DNA of 64,000 nt, taken from Agromyces luteolus (lineage in GTDB: Bacteria; Actinomycetota; Actinomycetes; Actinomycetales; Microbacteriaceae). The notes beneath the pieces were generated by a model. The model was not told the DNA's origin, ran no database searches, and worked only from the letters and a program-made list of their open reading frames with translations. The stretch's first letter is position 1, and the number at the start of each line of letters is the position of its first letter. The DNA is taken from contig NZ_WODA01000023.1 of the NCBI RefSeq assembly GCF_009729855.1, forward strand, positions 274,878 to 338,877. The letters run 5' to 3'. A program made the translations under genes and the position numbers. Shown here piece by piece: positions 7,876 through 16,570 of the stretch.

Positions 7876-8483
7876 TCCTCGACGGCCAGCCGTTCGTCCC
7901 GGTCATCGTCCTCGACGACGCCGAGCGGGCGGTTCCGGTCGCCGAGGCCCTGCGGCGCGGCGGCATCCGATGCGCCGAGATCACGCTGCGCACTCCTGCC
8001 GGCGTCGAGGCGATCGCGGCGCTCCGCGACCTGCCCGACTTCATCGTCGGCGCCGGCACGGTGCTCACGCCGGAGGACGTGGACCGAGTGGTCGACGCGG
8101 GCGCCCGCTTCGTCGTGAGCCCCGGCCTCGCCGACGACGTCGTCGAGCGCGCGCTCGCCCTCGGCGTCGGCGTCGTACCCGGTGTGGCCACGGCGACCGA
8201 GGTCCAGCGCGCGGTGCGCCTCGGGCTCGATCGCCTGAAGCTCTTCCCCGCGGGCCCGCTCGGTGGACTCGGGCTGATCCGCGCGCTCGCCGGGCCGTTC
8301 CCCGACGTGCGGTTCCTGCCGAGCGGCGGCGTGAGCGCGGCCAACGCGGCCGGGTACCTCGCCGACCCGAACGTGTTCGCGGTGAGCGGCAGCTGGATGG
8401 CGACGCGCGAGCTGATCGCCACGGGCGACGTCGATGCGATCGAGCGGCTGAGCCGCGAGGCGGTCGCGGCGGTGTCGCCGTGA
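7872..8483 (+). CDS. eda: KDPG/KHG aldolase
   Basis: This 203-residue class I aldolase of the Entner-Doudoroff pathway cleaves 2-keto-3-deoxy-6-phosphogluconate (or the galactonate isomer) to pyruvate and glyceraldehyde 3-phosphate. Visible motifs are the catalytic Glu in CAEITLRTPAG, GAGTVLTPEDV, the Schiff-base Lys in RLKLFPAG, and FLPSGGVSAANAAGYL. The ATG at 7872 overlaps the stop of the SDR (ATGA) and is better than in-frame starts upstream that lie inside the SDR. Together with the kinase that follows, it converts a 2-keto-3-deoxy acid to central metabolites. Confidence 0.92.
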   Translation: MILDGQPFVPVIVLDDAERAVPVAEALRRGGIRCAEITLRTPAGVEAIAALRDLPDFIVGAGTVLTPEDVDRVVDAGARFVVSPGLADDVVERALALGVGVVPGVATATEVQRAVRLGLDRLKLFPAGPLGGLGLIRALAGPFPDVRFLPSGGVSAANAAGYLADPNVFAVSGSWMATRELIATGDVDAIERLSREAVAAVSP

Positions 8484-9463
8484 GCTCGGCAGGCGGCGGC
8501 GCGGGCGGCGCCCGCGGCGTGCTGACCCTCGGCGAGGGCCTCGGGGTGCTCCGCACGCGCGGCCTCGGGTCGCTCGCGCACGAGTCCGACCTCGTGGTCG
8601 GCACGGGCGGCGCCGAGGGCAACGTCGCGATCGGCCTCGCGCGCCTCGGCGCGCCGGTGACCTGGCTCGGCCGCGTCGGCGACGACGGGCTCGGCACGCG
8701 CGTCGTGCGCGAGCTGCGTGCCGAGGGCGTGCACGTCGTCGCACCCGTGGATGCCGCGGCGACCGGCCTCCTCATCAAGGAGACCCCGACGCCGGGTCGC
8801 ACGGCCGTGACCTACCACCGGGCCGGCAGCGCCGGGAGCCGCCTCTCCCCCGGCGACCTCGACCTGGTCGATGTGGGCGCGTTCGACCTGCTCCACGTGA
8901 CCGGCATCACGCCCGCCCTCTCGTCGACCGCGCGCGACGCGATCGACACGGCCGTCGACCTCGCCCGGGCGGCGGGCGTGCCGGTCTCGTTCGACGTGAA
9001 CCACCGCAGCTCGCTGTGGCCCGACACGGCCGCGGCATCCGCTGCGTACCGCTCGATTGCGACCCGGGCCGGCCTCGTGTTCGCCGGCGTCGACGAGGCC
9101 GAGCTCGTGATCGGGCAGGTCGGTGCGGATGCCTCCCCCGCCGACCTCGCGCGCGCGATCGCCGAGCTCGGACCCGCCGAGGTCGTCGTGAAGCTCGGCG
9201 AGCAGGGCGCGATCGCCCTCGTCGACGGCGAGGCGCACGAACGCACGGCCGTGCCGGTCACGGTCGTCGACACCGTCGGAGCCGGCGACGCGTTCGTCGC
9301 GGGCTACCTCGCGGCGCGGCTCGCGGGCGAGGGCGTCGATGGGCGGCTCGACCTCGCCGTGCGCACGGGCGCCGCGGCGTGCACGCATCCCGGCGACTGG
9401 GAGGGCTTCCCGACCCGACGCGACCTCGAGCGGCGGCTCGGCGACGACCCGGTCTCGCGCTGA
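8480..9463 (+). CDS. PfkB-family sugar kinase (2-keto-3-deoxygluconate kinase candidate)
   Basis: This 327-residue ribokinase-fold enzyme has the N-terminal glycine-rich GTGGAEGNVAIGLARLGA and the ATP and catalytic motif DTVGAGDAFVAGYLAARL near residue 265. In this operon it would phosphorylate 2-keto-3-deoxygluconate (or its epimer) at C6 to give the substrate of the aldolase upstream. The GTG start overlaps the aldolase stop (GTGA). The gene ends 19 bases before the convergent aldehyde dehydrogenase, with no clear terminator between them. Confidence 0.88.
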   Translation: MSSAGGGAGGARGVLTLGEGLGVLRTRGLGSLAHESDLVVGTGGAEGNVAIGLARLGAPVTWLGRVGDDGLGTRVVRELRAEGVHVVAPVDAAATGLLIKETPTPGRTAVTYHRAGSAGSRLSPGDLDLVDVGAFDLLHVTGITPALSSTARDAIDTAVDLARAAGVPVSFDVNHRSSLWPDTAAASAAYRSIATRAGLVFAGVDEAELVIGQVGADASPADLARAIAELGPAEVVVKLGEQGAIALVDGEAHERTAVPVTVVDTVGAGDAFVAGYLAARLAGEGVDGRLDLAVRTGAAACTHPGDWEGFPTRRDLERRLGDDPVSR

Positions 9464-9482
9464 CCGCGATCCGGCAGACCCC

Positions 9483-10988
9483 TCAGCCCAGCTGCAGCAC
9501 GCCGTCGACGCGACGCGGGATGCCCGTGTAGTCGTCGCGGAGCTCGGCGGGCAGCAGCGCCTCCGGCGCGTCCTGCCAGGCGAGCGGCCGGAGGAACCGG
9601 CGGATGGCGCTCACGCCGACCGAGGTGTGCTGCGAGTTCGTCGCGGGCCACGGCCCGCCGTGGTGCTGCGCCCACGAGACGCGCACGCCTGTCGGGTAGC
9701 CGTCGAACACCAGGCGCCCGACGCGGGGAGCGAGCTCGCGCACGAGCGCGGCGACCGCGTCGGCGTCGGATGCCTCGCTGTGCACGGTCGCGGTCAGCGA
9801 GTCGGGCACGGCATCGAGCGCCGACACGATCTCGGCGGCGTCGTCGTAGCGGGCGATCAGGATGAGCGGGCCGAACACCTCTTCGGTGGCCTCCGGGGTG
9901 AGCGCGGCCGCGGTCGTCGCGAGCACGGTCGGCGCGGCCGTGAAGCCCGCGCCCGCATCGACGACGCCCTGCGCGAGCACCTCGACCGAGCCGTCCGCGA
10001 CCACGCGGTCGCGGATCTCGTCGAACGAGGTCGCGATGCGCTCGTTGAGGAGCACGGATGCCGCGGCATCCGTCGCCTTCGACGCGATGCGCGCCACGAG
10101 CGCGTCGCCCGCCTCGCCCGCGGGCACGAAGGCGACGCCCGGCTTGGTGCAGAACTGGCCGCTGCCGAGCGTGAACGAGCCGTAGAGCCCCTCGGCGATC
10201 GCCTCGCCGCGCGTCGCGGCCGCGGCGGGCGTGATGATGAGCGGGTTGAGGCTCGACAGCTCGCCGTAGAACGGGATCGGGCGCGGGCGCTCGTCGATGA
10301 TCTCCATGAGCGCCCGGCCGCCGCCGAGCGAACCGGTGAATCCGACCGCCTGCACGAGCGGGTGCGAGACGAGCACCCGACCGGCGTCGGTGCCGTAGAC
10401 GATGCCGATGAGCCCCGCCGGCGCGCCGTGCGCCGCCGCGGCATCGCGCAGCACGGCATGCGTGGCGCGCGAGGTCTCGAGGTGCGACGAGTGCGCCTTC
10501 AGCACGACGGCGTTGCCCGCGGCGAGTGCCGACGACGTGTCGCCGCCCGCGACCGAGAACGCGAACGGGAAGTTGCTCGACCCGAACACCGCGACGACGC
10601 CGAGCGGAACGAGCATCCGCCGGATCTCGGGCTGCGGGCCGAGCGCGGTCGCGCCGGCGTGGTCGATGGTCGCCTCGAGATGACCGCCGTCGCGGAGGGC
10701 CTCGGCGAACATCCGGAACTGGAAGCTCGATCGGCCGACCTCGCCCGTGAGTCGGGGCAGGCCGAGCCCGGTCTCCCGGTCGGCGATCGCGGCGAGCTCG
10801 TCGCGGTTCGCGTCGAGGGCGTCGGCGAGCGCGTCCAGCAGGCCGGCCCGCCAGAGGCGGTCGTGGGCGGATGCCGCGGCGAACGCGGCATCCGCTGCCG
10901 TGATCACGGCGTCGGCCTCGTCGGGCGTGCACGCGGCGATGCCGGTCGGGCGGCTCTCGCCGGTACGGGGGTCGGTGCTGGTGAGCAT
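9483..10988 (-). CDS. 2-oxoglutarate semialdehyde dehydrogenase (ALDH family)
   Basis: This 501-residue NAD(P)-dependent aldehyde dehydrogenase has Glu243 in FYGELSSLNP and catalytic Cys280 in GSGQFCTKPG, with the cofactor-site sequence FGSSNFPFAFSVAGGDT. The wording matches 2,5-dioxovalerate (2-oxoglutarate semialdehyde) dehydrogenases, the last step of Weimberg-type sugar-acid pathways. It follows a XylX-like dehydratase that would make exactly that aldehyde. It is the last gene of the long minus-strand operon. A full palindrome of the local word, CGGATGCCGCGGCATCCG, lies inside the gene at 10055-10072. Confidence 0.9.
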   Translation of the reverse strand: MLTSTDPRTGESRPTGIAACTPDEADAVITAADAAFAAASAHDRLWRAGLLDALADALDANRDELAAIADRETGLGLPRLTGEVGRSSFQFRMFAEALRDGGHLEATIDHAGATALGPQPEIRRMLVPLGVVAVFGSSNFPFAFSVAGGDTSSALAAGNAVVLKAHSSHLETSRATHAVLRDAAAAHGAPAGLIGIVYGTDAGRVLVSHPLVQAVGFTGSLGGGRALMEIIDERPRPIPFYGELSSLNPLIITPAAAATRGEAIAEGLYGSFTLGSGQFCTKPGVAFVPAGEAGDALVARIASKATDAAASVLLNERIATSFDEIRDRVVADGSVEVLAQGVVDAGAGFTAAPTVLATTAAALTPEATEEVFGPLILIARYDDAAEIVSALDAVPDSLTATVHSEASDADAVAALVRELAPRVGRLVFDGYPTGVRVSWAQHHGGPWPATNSQHTSVGVSAIRRFLRPLAWQDAPEALLPAELRDDYTGIPRRVDGVLQLG

Positions 10989-11053
10989 TTCGTCTCCGGG
11001 GTCGGTACGGGAGGTCGGGCGGGCGGACGGACAGGCGTCGCCGGCGCAGCGGG

Positions 11054-12238
11054 TCAGCCGAGCAGGCCGCGCGCGGTGAGCGATCGGTAGAGGGCGTCGA
11101 TGCCGAACGTCCACGGTTCGGCGTCGGCGGTCGAGCGCACCCGGTTCACGAGCGCGCCGAGGCGAGGCTCGGCGATGCGCACGACGTCGCCGTCGCGGTG
11201 CGTGAAGCCGCGGCCGGGCACGTCGCGGTCGTCGACGGGGGCGAACATCGTGCCGAGGTAGAGCACGAAGCCGTCGGGGTACTGGTGGTGCGCGCCGACG
11301 ACCTGGCCGACGAGGTCGACGGGGTCGCGGCTGATGCGGGCGAGCTCGCTCGTGCCGTCGAGGCGATAGCCCTCCTCGCCGTCGATCGAGAGGCGCACGA
11401 CCGACGCGCGCAGGTCGTCGATGCCGTAGCCGTCGTCGAAGAGGCGGATGAACGGGCCGAGCGAGGCCGACGCGTTGTTGTCCTTCGCCTTGCCGAGGAG
11501 CAGCGCGCTGCGGCCCTCGACGTCGCGGAGGTTCACGTCGTTGCCGAGGCTCGCGCCGATGATGCGCCCGGTCGAGCTCACGACGAGCACGACCTCGGGC
11601 TCGGGGTTGTTCCACTGCGACGCGGGGTGCACGCCGACGTCGACGCACGGGCCGACGGTCGCGAGCACGGGCGCCTTGGTGAAGACCTCGGCGTCCGGGC
11701 CGATCCCGACCTCGAGGTACTGGCTCCACCAGCCGCGCTCGATGAGCAGCGCCTTGAGGGCGGCCGCCTCCTCCGAGCCCGGCTTCAGGGAGTCGAGCGA
11801 GCCGCCGATGGTGGCGAGGATCTCGGCGCGGATCGACGCCGCAGCGTCCTGGTCGCCCCGAGCCCGCTCCTCGATGACGCGTTCGAGCATCGACACCGGG
11901 AAGGTCACGCCCGCCGCCTTCACGACGTGCAGGTCGATGGGCGAGAGCAGCCACGGGCGCGACGGGTCGCGCGTCTCGGGCGGGGTGTTCGCGACGAGGT
12001 CGTCGAGGCTGCCGAGCACCTTGCCGTCGGCCGCGGCGAGCGCCGCCACCGGGTCGGCGTGCTCGGTGAGCGCGCGCATCGTCGGGAAGGTGCGCGAGAC
12101 GTCCACGACGCCCTCCGGGCGGAGCGCGACGACGCTCGGGCCGTCGGCGGTCCAGGCGCGCCCGACGAGGGTCGCGGTCCCGGCGTCGTCGGGCAGGATG
12201 CCGCGGGCGTCGGGCCAGGTCGTGGTGGTGCTCGTCAT
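11054..12238 (-). CDS. XylX-like 2-keto-3-deoxy-sugar-acid dehydratase (FAH family)
   Basis: At 394 residues this is longer than ordinary FAH proteins and matches the size of 2-keto-3-deoxy-D-xylonate dehydratases. Visible features are the N-terminal VVDVSRTFPTMRALTE, LSPIDLHVVKAAGVTFP, the metal-binding NNPEPEVVLVV, and a long C-terminal lid with YLGTMFAP. The enzyme would dehydrate a 2-keto-3-deoxy pentonate (or a related acid) to 2-oxoglutarate semialdehyde. That product is the substrate of the dehydrogenase just downstream (65-base gap). This pairing is the strongest evidence that the operon ends at 2-oxoglutarate. Confidence 0.85.
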   Translation of the reverse strand: MTSTTTTWPDARGILPDDAGTATLVGRAWTADGPSVVALRPEGVVDVSRTFPTMRALTEHADPVAALAAADGKVLGSLDDLVANTPPETRDPSRPWLLSPIDLHVVKAAGVTFPVSMLERVIEERARGDQDAAASIRAEILATIGGSLDSLKPGSEEAAALKALLIERGWWSQYLEVGIGPDAEVFTKAPVLATVGPCVDVGVHPASQWNNPEPEVVLVVSSTGRIIGASLGNDVNLRDVEGRSALLLGKAKDNNASASLGPFIRLFDDGYGIDDLRASVVRLSIDGEEGYRLDGTSELARISRDPVDLVGQVVGAHHQYPDGFVLYLGTMFAPVDDRDVPGRGFTHRDGDVVRIAEPRLGALVNRVRSTADAEPWTFGIDALYRSLTARGLLG

Positions 12239-12286
12239 GGTTCCGGTGGGTCCCTGTCTCGTCGGTCCGGTTCGGTCTGGTGCGCG

Positions 12287-13066
12287 TCAGCGCCGGTGGA
12301 AGACGCCCGCGCGCTTCTCCGCGAAGGCCGCGCGGCCCTCGTGCGCATCCTCGGTGGCGAACGTCACGGTCTGCAGGTCGCGCTCGTAGCGCATGGCCTC
12401 GTCCTGGGTCATGTTGAACGCCGCGCGCAGGTTCGCCTTCGCGGTCTCGGCGGCGATGGGCGGGCGCGAGGCGATGACGCGAGCGAGTTCGACCGCGCGC
12501 TCGAGCAGCCGCTCGGGCTCGACGAGTTCGCTCACGAGCCCCCACCGGAGTGCGGTCTCGGCATCGATCGGGTCGCCGGTCATGAGCATGACGGCCGCGT
12601 TCGAGGGGCCGATCGAGTGCGCGAGGAACGTCGACATGCCGCCGCCGCCGATCCAGCCGAGCTTGATCTCGGGCGCCGCGAAGCTCGCGGTCGTCGAGGC
12701 GAGGCGGATGTCGCAGATGAGCGAGGTCTCGAGCCCCCCGCCGAACGCGTACCCGTTGATCGCCGCGATGACCGGCTTCCGCGCATCCCGGATCGCATCG
12801 CAGTAGTCGGTGCGGTTCCGGAACTCCCACGGCGTCGCATACGTGTCGAGCGTGCGGATGTCGGAGCCGGCGCAGAAGGCCCGCTCCCCCGCACCGGTGA
12901 GGACGATCGCGCGGACCTCGTCCGCGGCATCCGCCCACTCGACGACCTCGACGAGCGCGTACGACATCTCGGGCGTGACCGAGTTGAGCTTCTCGGGCCG
13001 ATCGATCGTGACGATCGCGACGTGGCCGTCGACCTCGAGGCGGATGTTCGGGCTGGACGGCTCCAT
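12287..13066 (-). CDS. Enoyl-CoA hydratase/isomerase family protein
   Basis: This 259-residue crotonase-fold protein has the oxyanion-hole segments RAFCAGSDIRT and INGYAFGGGLETSLICDIRLAS, and a catalytic-Glu region at APEIKLGWIGGGG. It would act on a CoA thioester, adding or removing water. The start overlaps the stop of the solute-binding-like gene by one base (TGATG). A CoA-dependent hydratase next to a CaiB-type CoA transferase resembles the carnitine CaiB/CaiD logic. It is unusual inside an operon for sugar-acid oxidation, and its substrate is unknown. Confidence 0.88.
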   Translation of the reverse strand: MEPSSPNIRLEVDGHVAIVTIDRPEKLNSVTPEMSYALVEVVEWADAADEVRAIVLTGAGERAFCAGSDIRTLDTYATPWEFRNRTDYCDAIRDARKPVIAAINGYAFGGGLETSLICDIRLASTTASFAAPEIKLGWIGGGGMSTFLAHSIGPSNAAVMLMTGDPIDAETALRWGLVSELVEPERLLERAVELARVIASRPPIAAETAKANLRAAFNMTQDEAMRYERDLQTVTFATEDAHEGRAAFAEKRAGVFHRR

Positions 13067-14217
13067 CAGAGCACGCTCCTCTCGCGGGCGAGCGCGTCGA
13101 ACGCGCGGTCGAGTTCGGCGAGTGCGGCATCGGCCGATCCGCCCTCGAGCAGGGCCCGCCGCAGGACGGCCGAGCCCTCGGACTGGAACGGGATGTAGCC
13201 GGGCACGCGCGGGCGCACCCACGCGTCCTCGACGGTCGCGAGCGTGCCGCGGTAGAAGTCGCCGGATGCCGCGTTGACGGCGTCGTCGGTCCAGGCGCTC
13301 CGCAGGCCGGGCTGGCCGGCGTGGTCGGGGATGAAGGTGCCCTGCGCGATGGGGTCCAGCAGCCCCGCGAGGTGCACGACGAGGGCGGCGTCGGGGCGGC
13401 AGCGGGTGGAGATCGCGATGCCGGTGCCGCCGATCGTCGAGCCGCGGCGTCCGCCGGCGGTGGCCGCGGGTGCGTCGTCGAACCGGAGCGCGCTCGGTCC
13501 GGAGGCGTAGTTGACGTAGCCGTACACGAGCGGGATGTACGCGATGTCGCGGTCGCGGCGCATCCGCTCGAGCAGGCCGATCGGGTTGAGGTCGGCGGAA
13601 CCCTCGGGTATGCGGGACGCGAGCTCGGCCATGATGCCGAACGCCTGCGCGCCGAGCTCCGGGGCGACGAAGCCCGAGCCAGGCTTGGTCGCGGGGGCGA
13701 CGCCGTCGGCCGCGCCGAGCGCGACGCAGATCGACGCGAACGACAGGAACGCGTGCGGTCCCGCGAGGCTCAGCGCAACCTGGGCGGTCTTCGAGAGCTC
13801 CACGACCTCGTCCCAGGTCCGCGGCGGGGCGGCGACGAGCTCGGGCACCCGCACCGCGACCTGCGTCGCCGCGTCGAGCGGCAGCGCCCAGAGGCGGCCG
13901 TCGAGCGTGTACGACGCGGCGCTCGGGCCGACCGCACCGGCGCGCACCTCGTCGAGGAACGCGGGCGGGAACACCTCGTCGAGCGGCCGGATCGCATCGC
14001 CCGCGAGGGCGTCGCCCAGGTGCGGGTGATCGAGCACGATCACGTCGTAGCGCTCCGCGCTCTCCTCGATCGGGCTCGACTCGAAGCCCTCGAGGGGGTG
14101 CACGTCCCACTCGATGAGCGGCGCGCCCGCGGCATCCGTCGCCGTCTCGGCCGCCCGCTCGAGCGCGAGACGCCCGCGCGGGTGGTCCCAGGTGAGTCCG
14201 CGGTAGCGAGCGGTCAT
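13066..14217 (-). CDS. Solute-binding-protein homologue without signal peptide
   Basis: This 383-residue protein has the look of a family-1 extracellular sugar-binding protein, for example PLDEVFPPAFLDEVRAGAV, GRLWALPLDAATQVAVRVPE, RTWDEVVELSKTAQ and a C-terminal PGYIPFQSEGSAVLRRALLE. It begins MTARYRGLTWDHPRG, with neither a hydrophobic signal stretch nor a lipobox, so it should stay in the cytoplasm. It lies between the CoA transferase (ATGA overlap) and the hydratase, and the operon has a separate proper lipoprotein binding component at 20553. A ligand sensor, a CoA-substrate carrier or an enzyme subunit are all possible; I infer no function. Confidence 0.75.
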   Translation of the reverse strand: MTARYRGLTWDHPRGRLALERAAETATDAAGAPLIEWDVHPLEGFESSPIEESAERYDVIVLDHPHLGDALAGDAIRPLDEVFPPAFLDEVRAGAVGPSAASYTLDGRLWALPLDAATQVAVRVPELVAAPPRTWDEVVELSKTAQVALSLAGPHAFLSFASICVALGAADGVAPATKPGSGFVAPELGAQAFGIMAELASRIPEGSADLNPIGLLERMRRDRDIAYIPLVYGYVNYASGPSALRFDDAPAATAGGRRGSTIGGTGIAISTRCRPDAALVVHLAGLLDPIAQGTFIPDHAGQPGLRSAWTDDAVNAASGDFYRGTLATVEDAWVRPRVPGYIPFQSEGSAVLRRALLEGGSADAALAELDRAFDALARERSVL

Positions 14218-15473
14218 CGGGCGCTCGCGGCGACCGGCGCCGTCTCGGTCGCCCGGGCCGCGCCCGACGCGAGCAGCGTATCGACCGCATCGTCGTCGAA
14301 GCCCGCCTCGACGAGGATCTCGCGCGTGTGCTCGCCGACGAGCGGCGCACCGCGGTACACCTGCGGCGGCGTCGCCGAGAACTGGTACGGGAACCCGGGG
14401 GTCTTCACGAGCCCCTCACTGGGGTGCTCGTACTCGATGAAGGTGCCGTTGTGCACGATCTGCGGGTCGTCGACGAGTCCCGCGTAGTCGTTCACGGGGC
14501 CGATCCACATGCCGGCCGCGCCGAGCAGGTCGATCCAGTGGGCGGCCGTGTCCTGCCGGAGCTTCGCGGCGGTCTTGGCGTGGATCTCGTCGCGACGGGT
14601 CCACCCCTCGACCTCGCTCGACCAGCCCTCGAACGACGGCTCGTCGATGAGGCGGCCGAGTTCGTGCAGGTCGGCGAAGGCGAGCGCGACGTAGCCGTCG
14701 CTGGTCTCGAAAACGCCGTAGGGCGCCCGGATGTAGACGTGAGCGTGCGGCTCGGCCGAGCGCTGCTGTGCCTTGCGGCCGACCGTGAAGACCGAGAGCT
14801 CCTGCATCTGGAGGGTCGTGAGCGCGTCGAGCATGTTCACGGTGACGAGCTGGCCCTCGCCCGTGCGCTCGCGGTGCAGCAGCGCGGCGAGCACGCCCTC
14901 GAACGCCGTCGACGCCGTGATCGCGTCGGCGAGGTACTGCCCGGCGGGCGAGGGCTCGTCGCCGTCGCGGCCCGCCGAGTACATGGCCCCCGACATCGCC
15001 TGGAGCAGGAGGTCCTGGCCGGGGCGATCGCGGTACGGCCCGTCCTCGCCGTAGCCCGAGATCGACACGTAGACGATCGACGGGTTGATCGCGCGCAGCG
15101 ACTCGTAGTCGACCCCGAGGCGCGCAGCGACGCCCGGGCGGTAGTTCTGGAGGAACACGTCGGCTCCGGCGACGAGCTCGCGGAGCGCGGCCTTGCCCTC
15201 GGCGGCCTTCAGGTCGAGCGCGACCGAGCGCTTGTTGCGGTTGAGCGAGAGGAACGAGACGTTGATCTCGTTGCCCACCGCGCCGCCCGCGGCGGCGTGA
15301 CGCTGCCACTCGCCCGTCGTCGGCTCGACCTTGATGACGTCGGCCCCGAGGTCGCCGAGGCGCTGTGCCGCGAACGGCCCCGCCATGGCGATGGAGCAGT
15401 CGAGCACGCGGTAGCCCGCGAGCACGCCGGGCTTGTGGGATTCGGGGTTCTGGGCCTCGGTGGTCTGGGTCAT
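14214..15473 (-). CDS. CaiB/BaiF family CoA transferase
   Basis: This 419-residue class III CoA transferase shows LAGYRVLDCSIAMAGPFAAQ, LGADVIKVEP, LNRNKRSVALDLK, GADVFLQNYRPG and ISGYGEDGPYRDRPG. The catalytic aspartate is at residue 154 in GQDLLLQAMSGAMYSAG. It moves CoA between carboxylic acids. The stop overlaps the next gene (ATGA), and the gene overlaps the oxidoreductase upstream in the same way. With the enoyl-CoA hydratase it forms a CoA-activation and hydration module, whose acid substrate is not evident from the sequence. Confidence 0.9.
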   Translation of the reverse strand: MTQTTEAQNPESHKPGVLAGYRVLDCSIAMAGPFAAQRLGDLGADVIKVEPTTGEWQRHAAAGGAVGNEINVSFLSLNRNKRSVALDLKAAEGKAALRELVAGADVFLQNYRPGVAARLGVDYESLRAINPSIVYVSISGYGEDGPYRDRPGQDLLLQAMSGAMYSAGRDGDEPSPAGQYLADAITASTAFEGVLAALLHRERTGEGQLVTVNMLDALTTLQMQELSVFTVGRKAQQRSAEPHAHVYIRAPYGVFETSDGYVALAFADLHELGRLIDEPSFEGWSSEVEGWTRRDEIHAKTAAKLRQDTAAHWIDLLGAAGMWIGPVNDYAGLVDDPQIVHNGTFIEYEHPSEGLVKTPGFPYQFSATPPQVYRGAPLVGEHTREILVEAGFDDDAVDTLLASGAARATETAPVAASAR

Positions 15474-16570
15474 GCTGATTCCTCGTGCGGGTCGGCGGCG
15501 CCGGCATCGGCCGGGCCGTGGACGGAGACCTCGGCGCCGCCGACGGCGGCGCTCCGCAGCATCGCGTCGATGAGCTCGACGGAGCGCGCGGCCACGTCGG
15601 CGTCCGAGTTGTTCTCGGTGCTCGCGCCCGTGATGAGGTCGATGAAGCGGTTGGGGGGCACGATGCACTCGTAGGCGCCCGCGCCGGGCTCGATGTCGAG
15701 GTCCCACTGCTGCCCGTCGTGGCGGTGCAGCGAGACGCGCTCGCGCTCGGTGTCGAGGAGCAGCACGCCCTCGGTGCCGAAGATGCGGAGGTCGACCTGG
15801 TACGGGTTGCCATCGGGCAGCGTCGCCGCACCCGAGAGCGAGCCGAGCGCCCCGCCGTCGAAGGTGATCACGGCGGCGTCGAACAGGTCGACCGCGGCGC
15901 CGACGTTCGAGACCTTTGCCATGACGGATGCCGCGCGCAGCTCGCTCAGCCAGAACAGCAGGGCGCTCGAGTGCGTGACCTGCCCGTGCGCGTAGCCGCC
16001 GCCGCGGGACGGCGACTGCCAGGTGCGGGGGTCGGGCCCGCTCGTCTTGGAGTCCCAGAGCGAGCGGATGTGATTCGTATCGCCGGCAAACAGGCCGCGC
16101 GTCGGCGAGGCCATGTGGCAGAGCACGTGCTGGATCTCGCCGAGGCGCCCGGCCTCGACGAGGCGCTTGGCCTCGATCGTGAAGGCCTTGTAGTTCCAGC
16201 CGTACGGCGCGAGGAAGTGCACGCCGGCCTCGCGTACGCGGTCGGCGAGGTCCCAGCCCTGTTCGGCCGTGAGCGTCACGGGCTTCTCGACGAGCACGTG
16301 GAGCCCGCGCTCGATCGCGGCCACGGCCTGCGGGTGGTGCAGGTCGTGCGGGGTCGTGATGACGACGGCGTCGAGGTCCTGGTCGAGGAGCTCGTCGTAG
16401 TCGTTCGTGGCCATGCCGAAGCCGAACTGCGCGCGCACGTCCTCGAGCTCGGGCCCGATGCCGCACACGCCGACGAGGTCGACGTCCTCGCGGCCGGCGA
16501 AGATCGGGAAGTGGTTGCTCGTCGCCCACCAGCCGGCGCCCACGGCGCCGAGCCGCACCCGCCCGCTCAT
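15470..16570 (-). CDS. Gfo/Idh/MocA family oxidoreductase
   Basis: This 366-residue NAD(P)-dependent oxidoreductase starts with the Rossmann sequence LGAVGAGWWATSNHFPIFAG and carries the family hallmark EKPVTL, followed by the typical middle domain (GGGYAHGQVTHSSALLFWL). Members oxidise or reduce sugars, inositols and their derivatives. The gene overlaps both neighbours by four bases (MBL-fold enzyme upstream, CoA transferase downstream). It probably oxidises a hydroxyl of the imported substrate, but position and stereochemistry cannot be told. Confidence 0.88.
   Translation of the reverse strand: MSGRVRLGAVGAGWWATSNHFPIFAGREDVDLVGVCGIGPELEDVRAQFGFGMATNDYDELLDQDLDAVVITTPHDLHHPQAVAAIERGLHVLVEKPVTLTAEQGWDLADRVREAGVHFLAPYGWNYKAFTIEAKRLVEAGRLGEIQHVLCHMASPTRGLFAGDTNHIRSLWDSKTSGPDPRTWQSPSRGGGYAHGQVTHSSALLFWLSELRAASVMAKVSNVGAAVDLFDAAVITFDGGALGSLSGAATLPDGNPYQVDLRIFGTEGVLLLDTERERVSLHRHDGQQWDLDIEPGAGAYECIVPPNRFIDLITGASTENNSDADVAARSVELIDAMLRSAAVGGAEVSVHGPADAGAADPHEESA

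Noticed and set aside
9483..12238. Complete Weimberg xylose pathway
   Set aside because: The last two steps are present, but no xylose dehydrogenase or xylonolactonase is in this operon, so the starting sugar acid cannot be called xylose.
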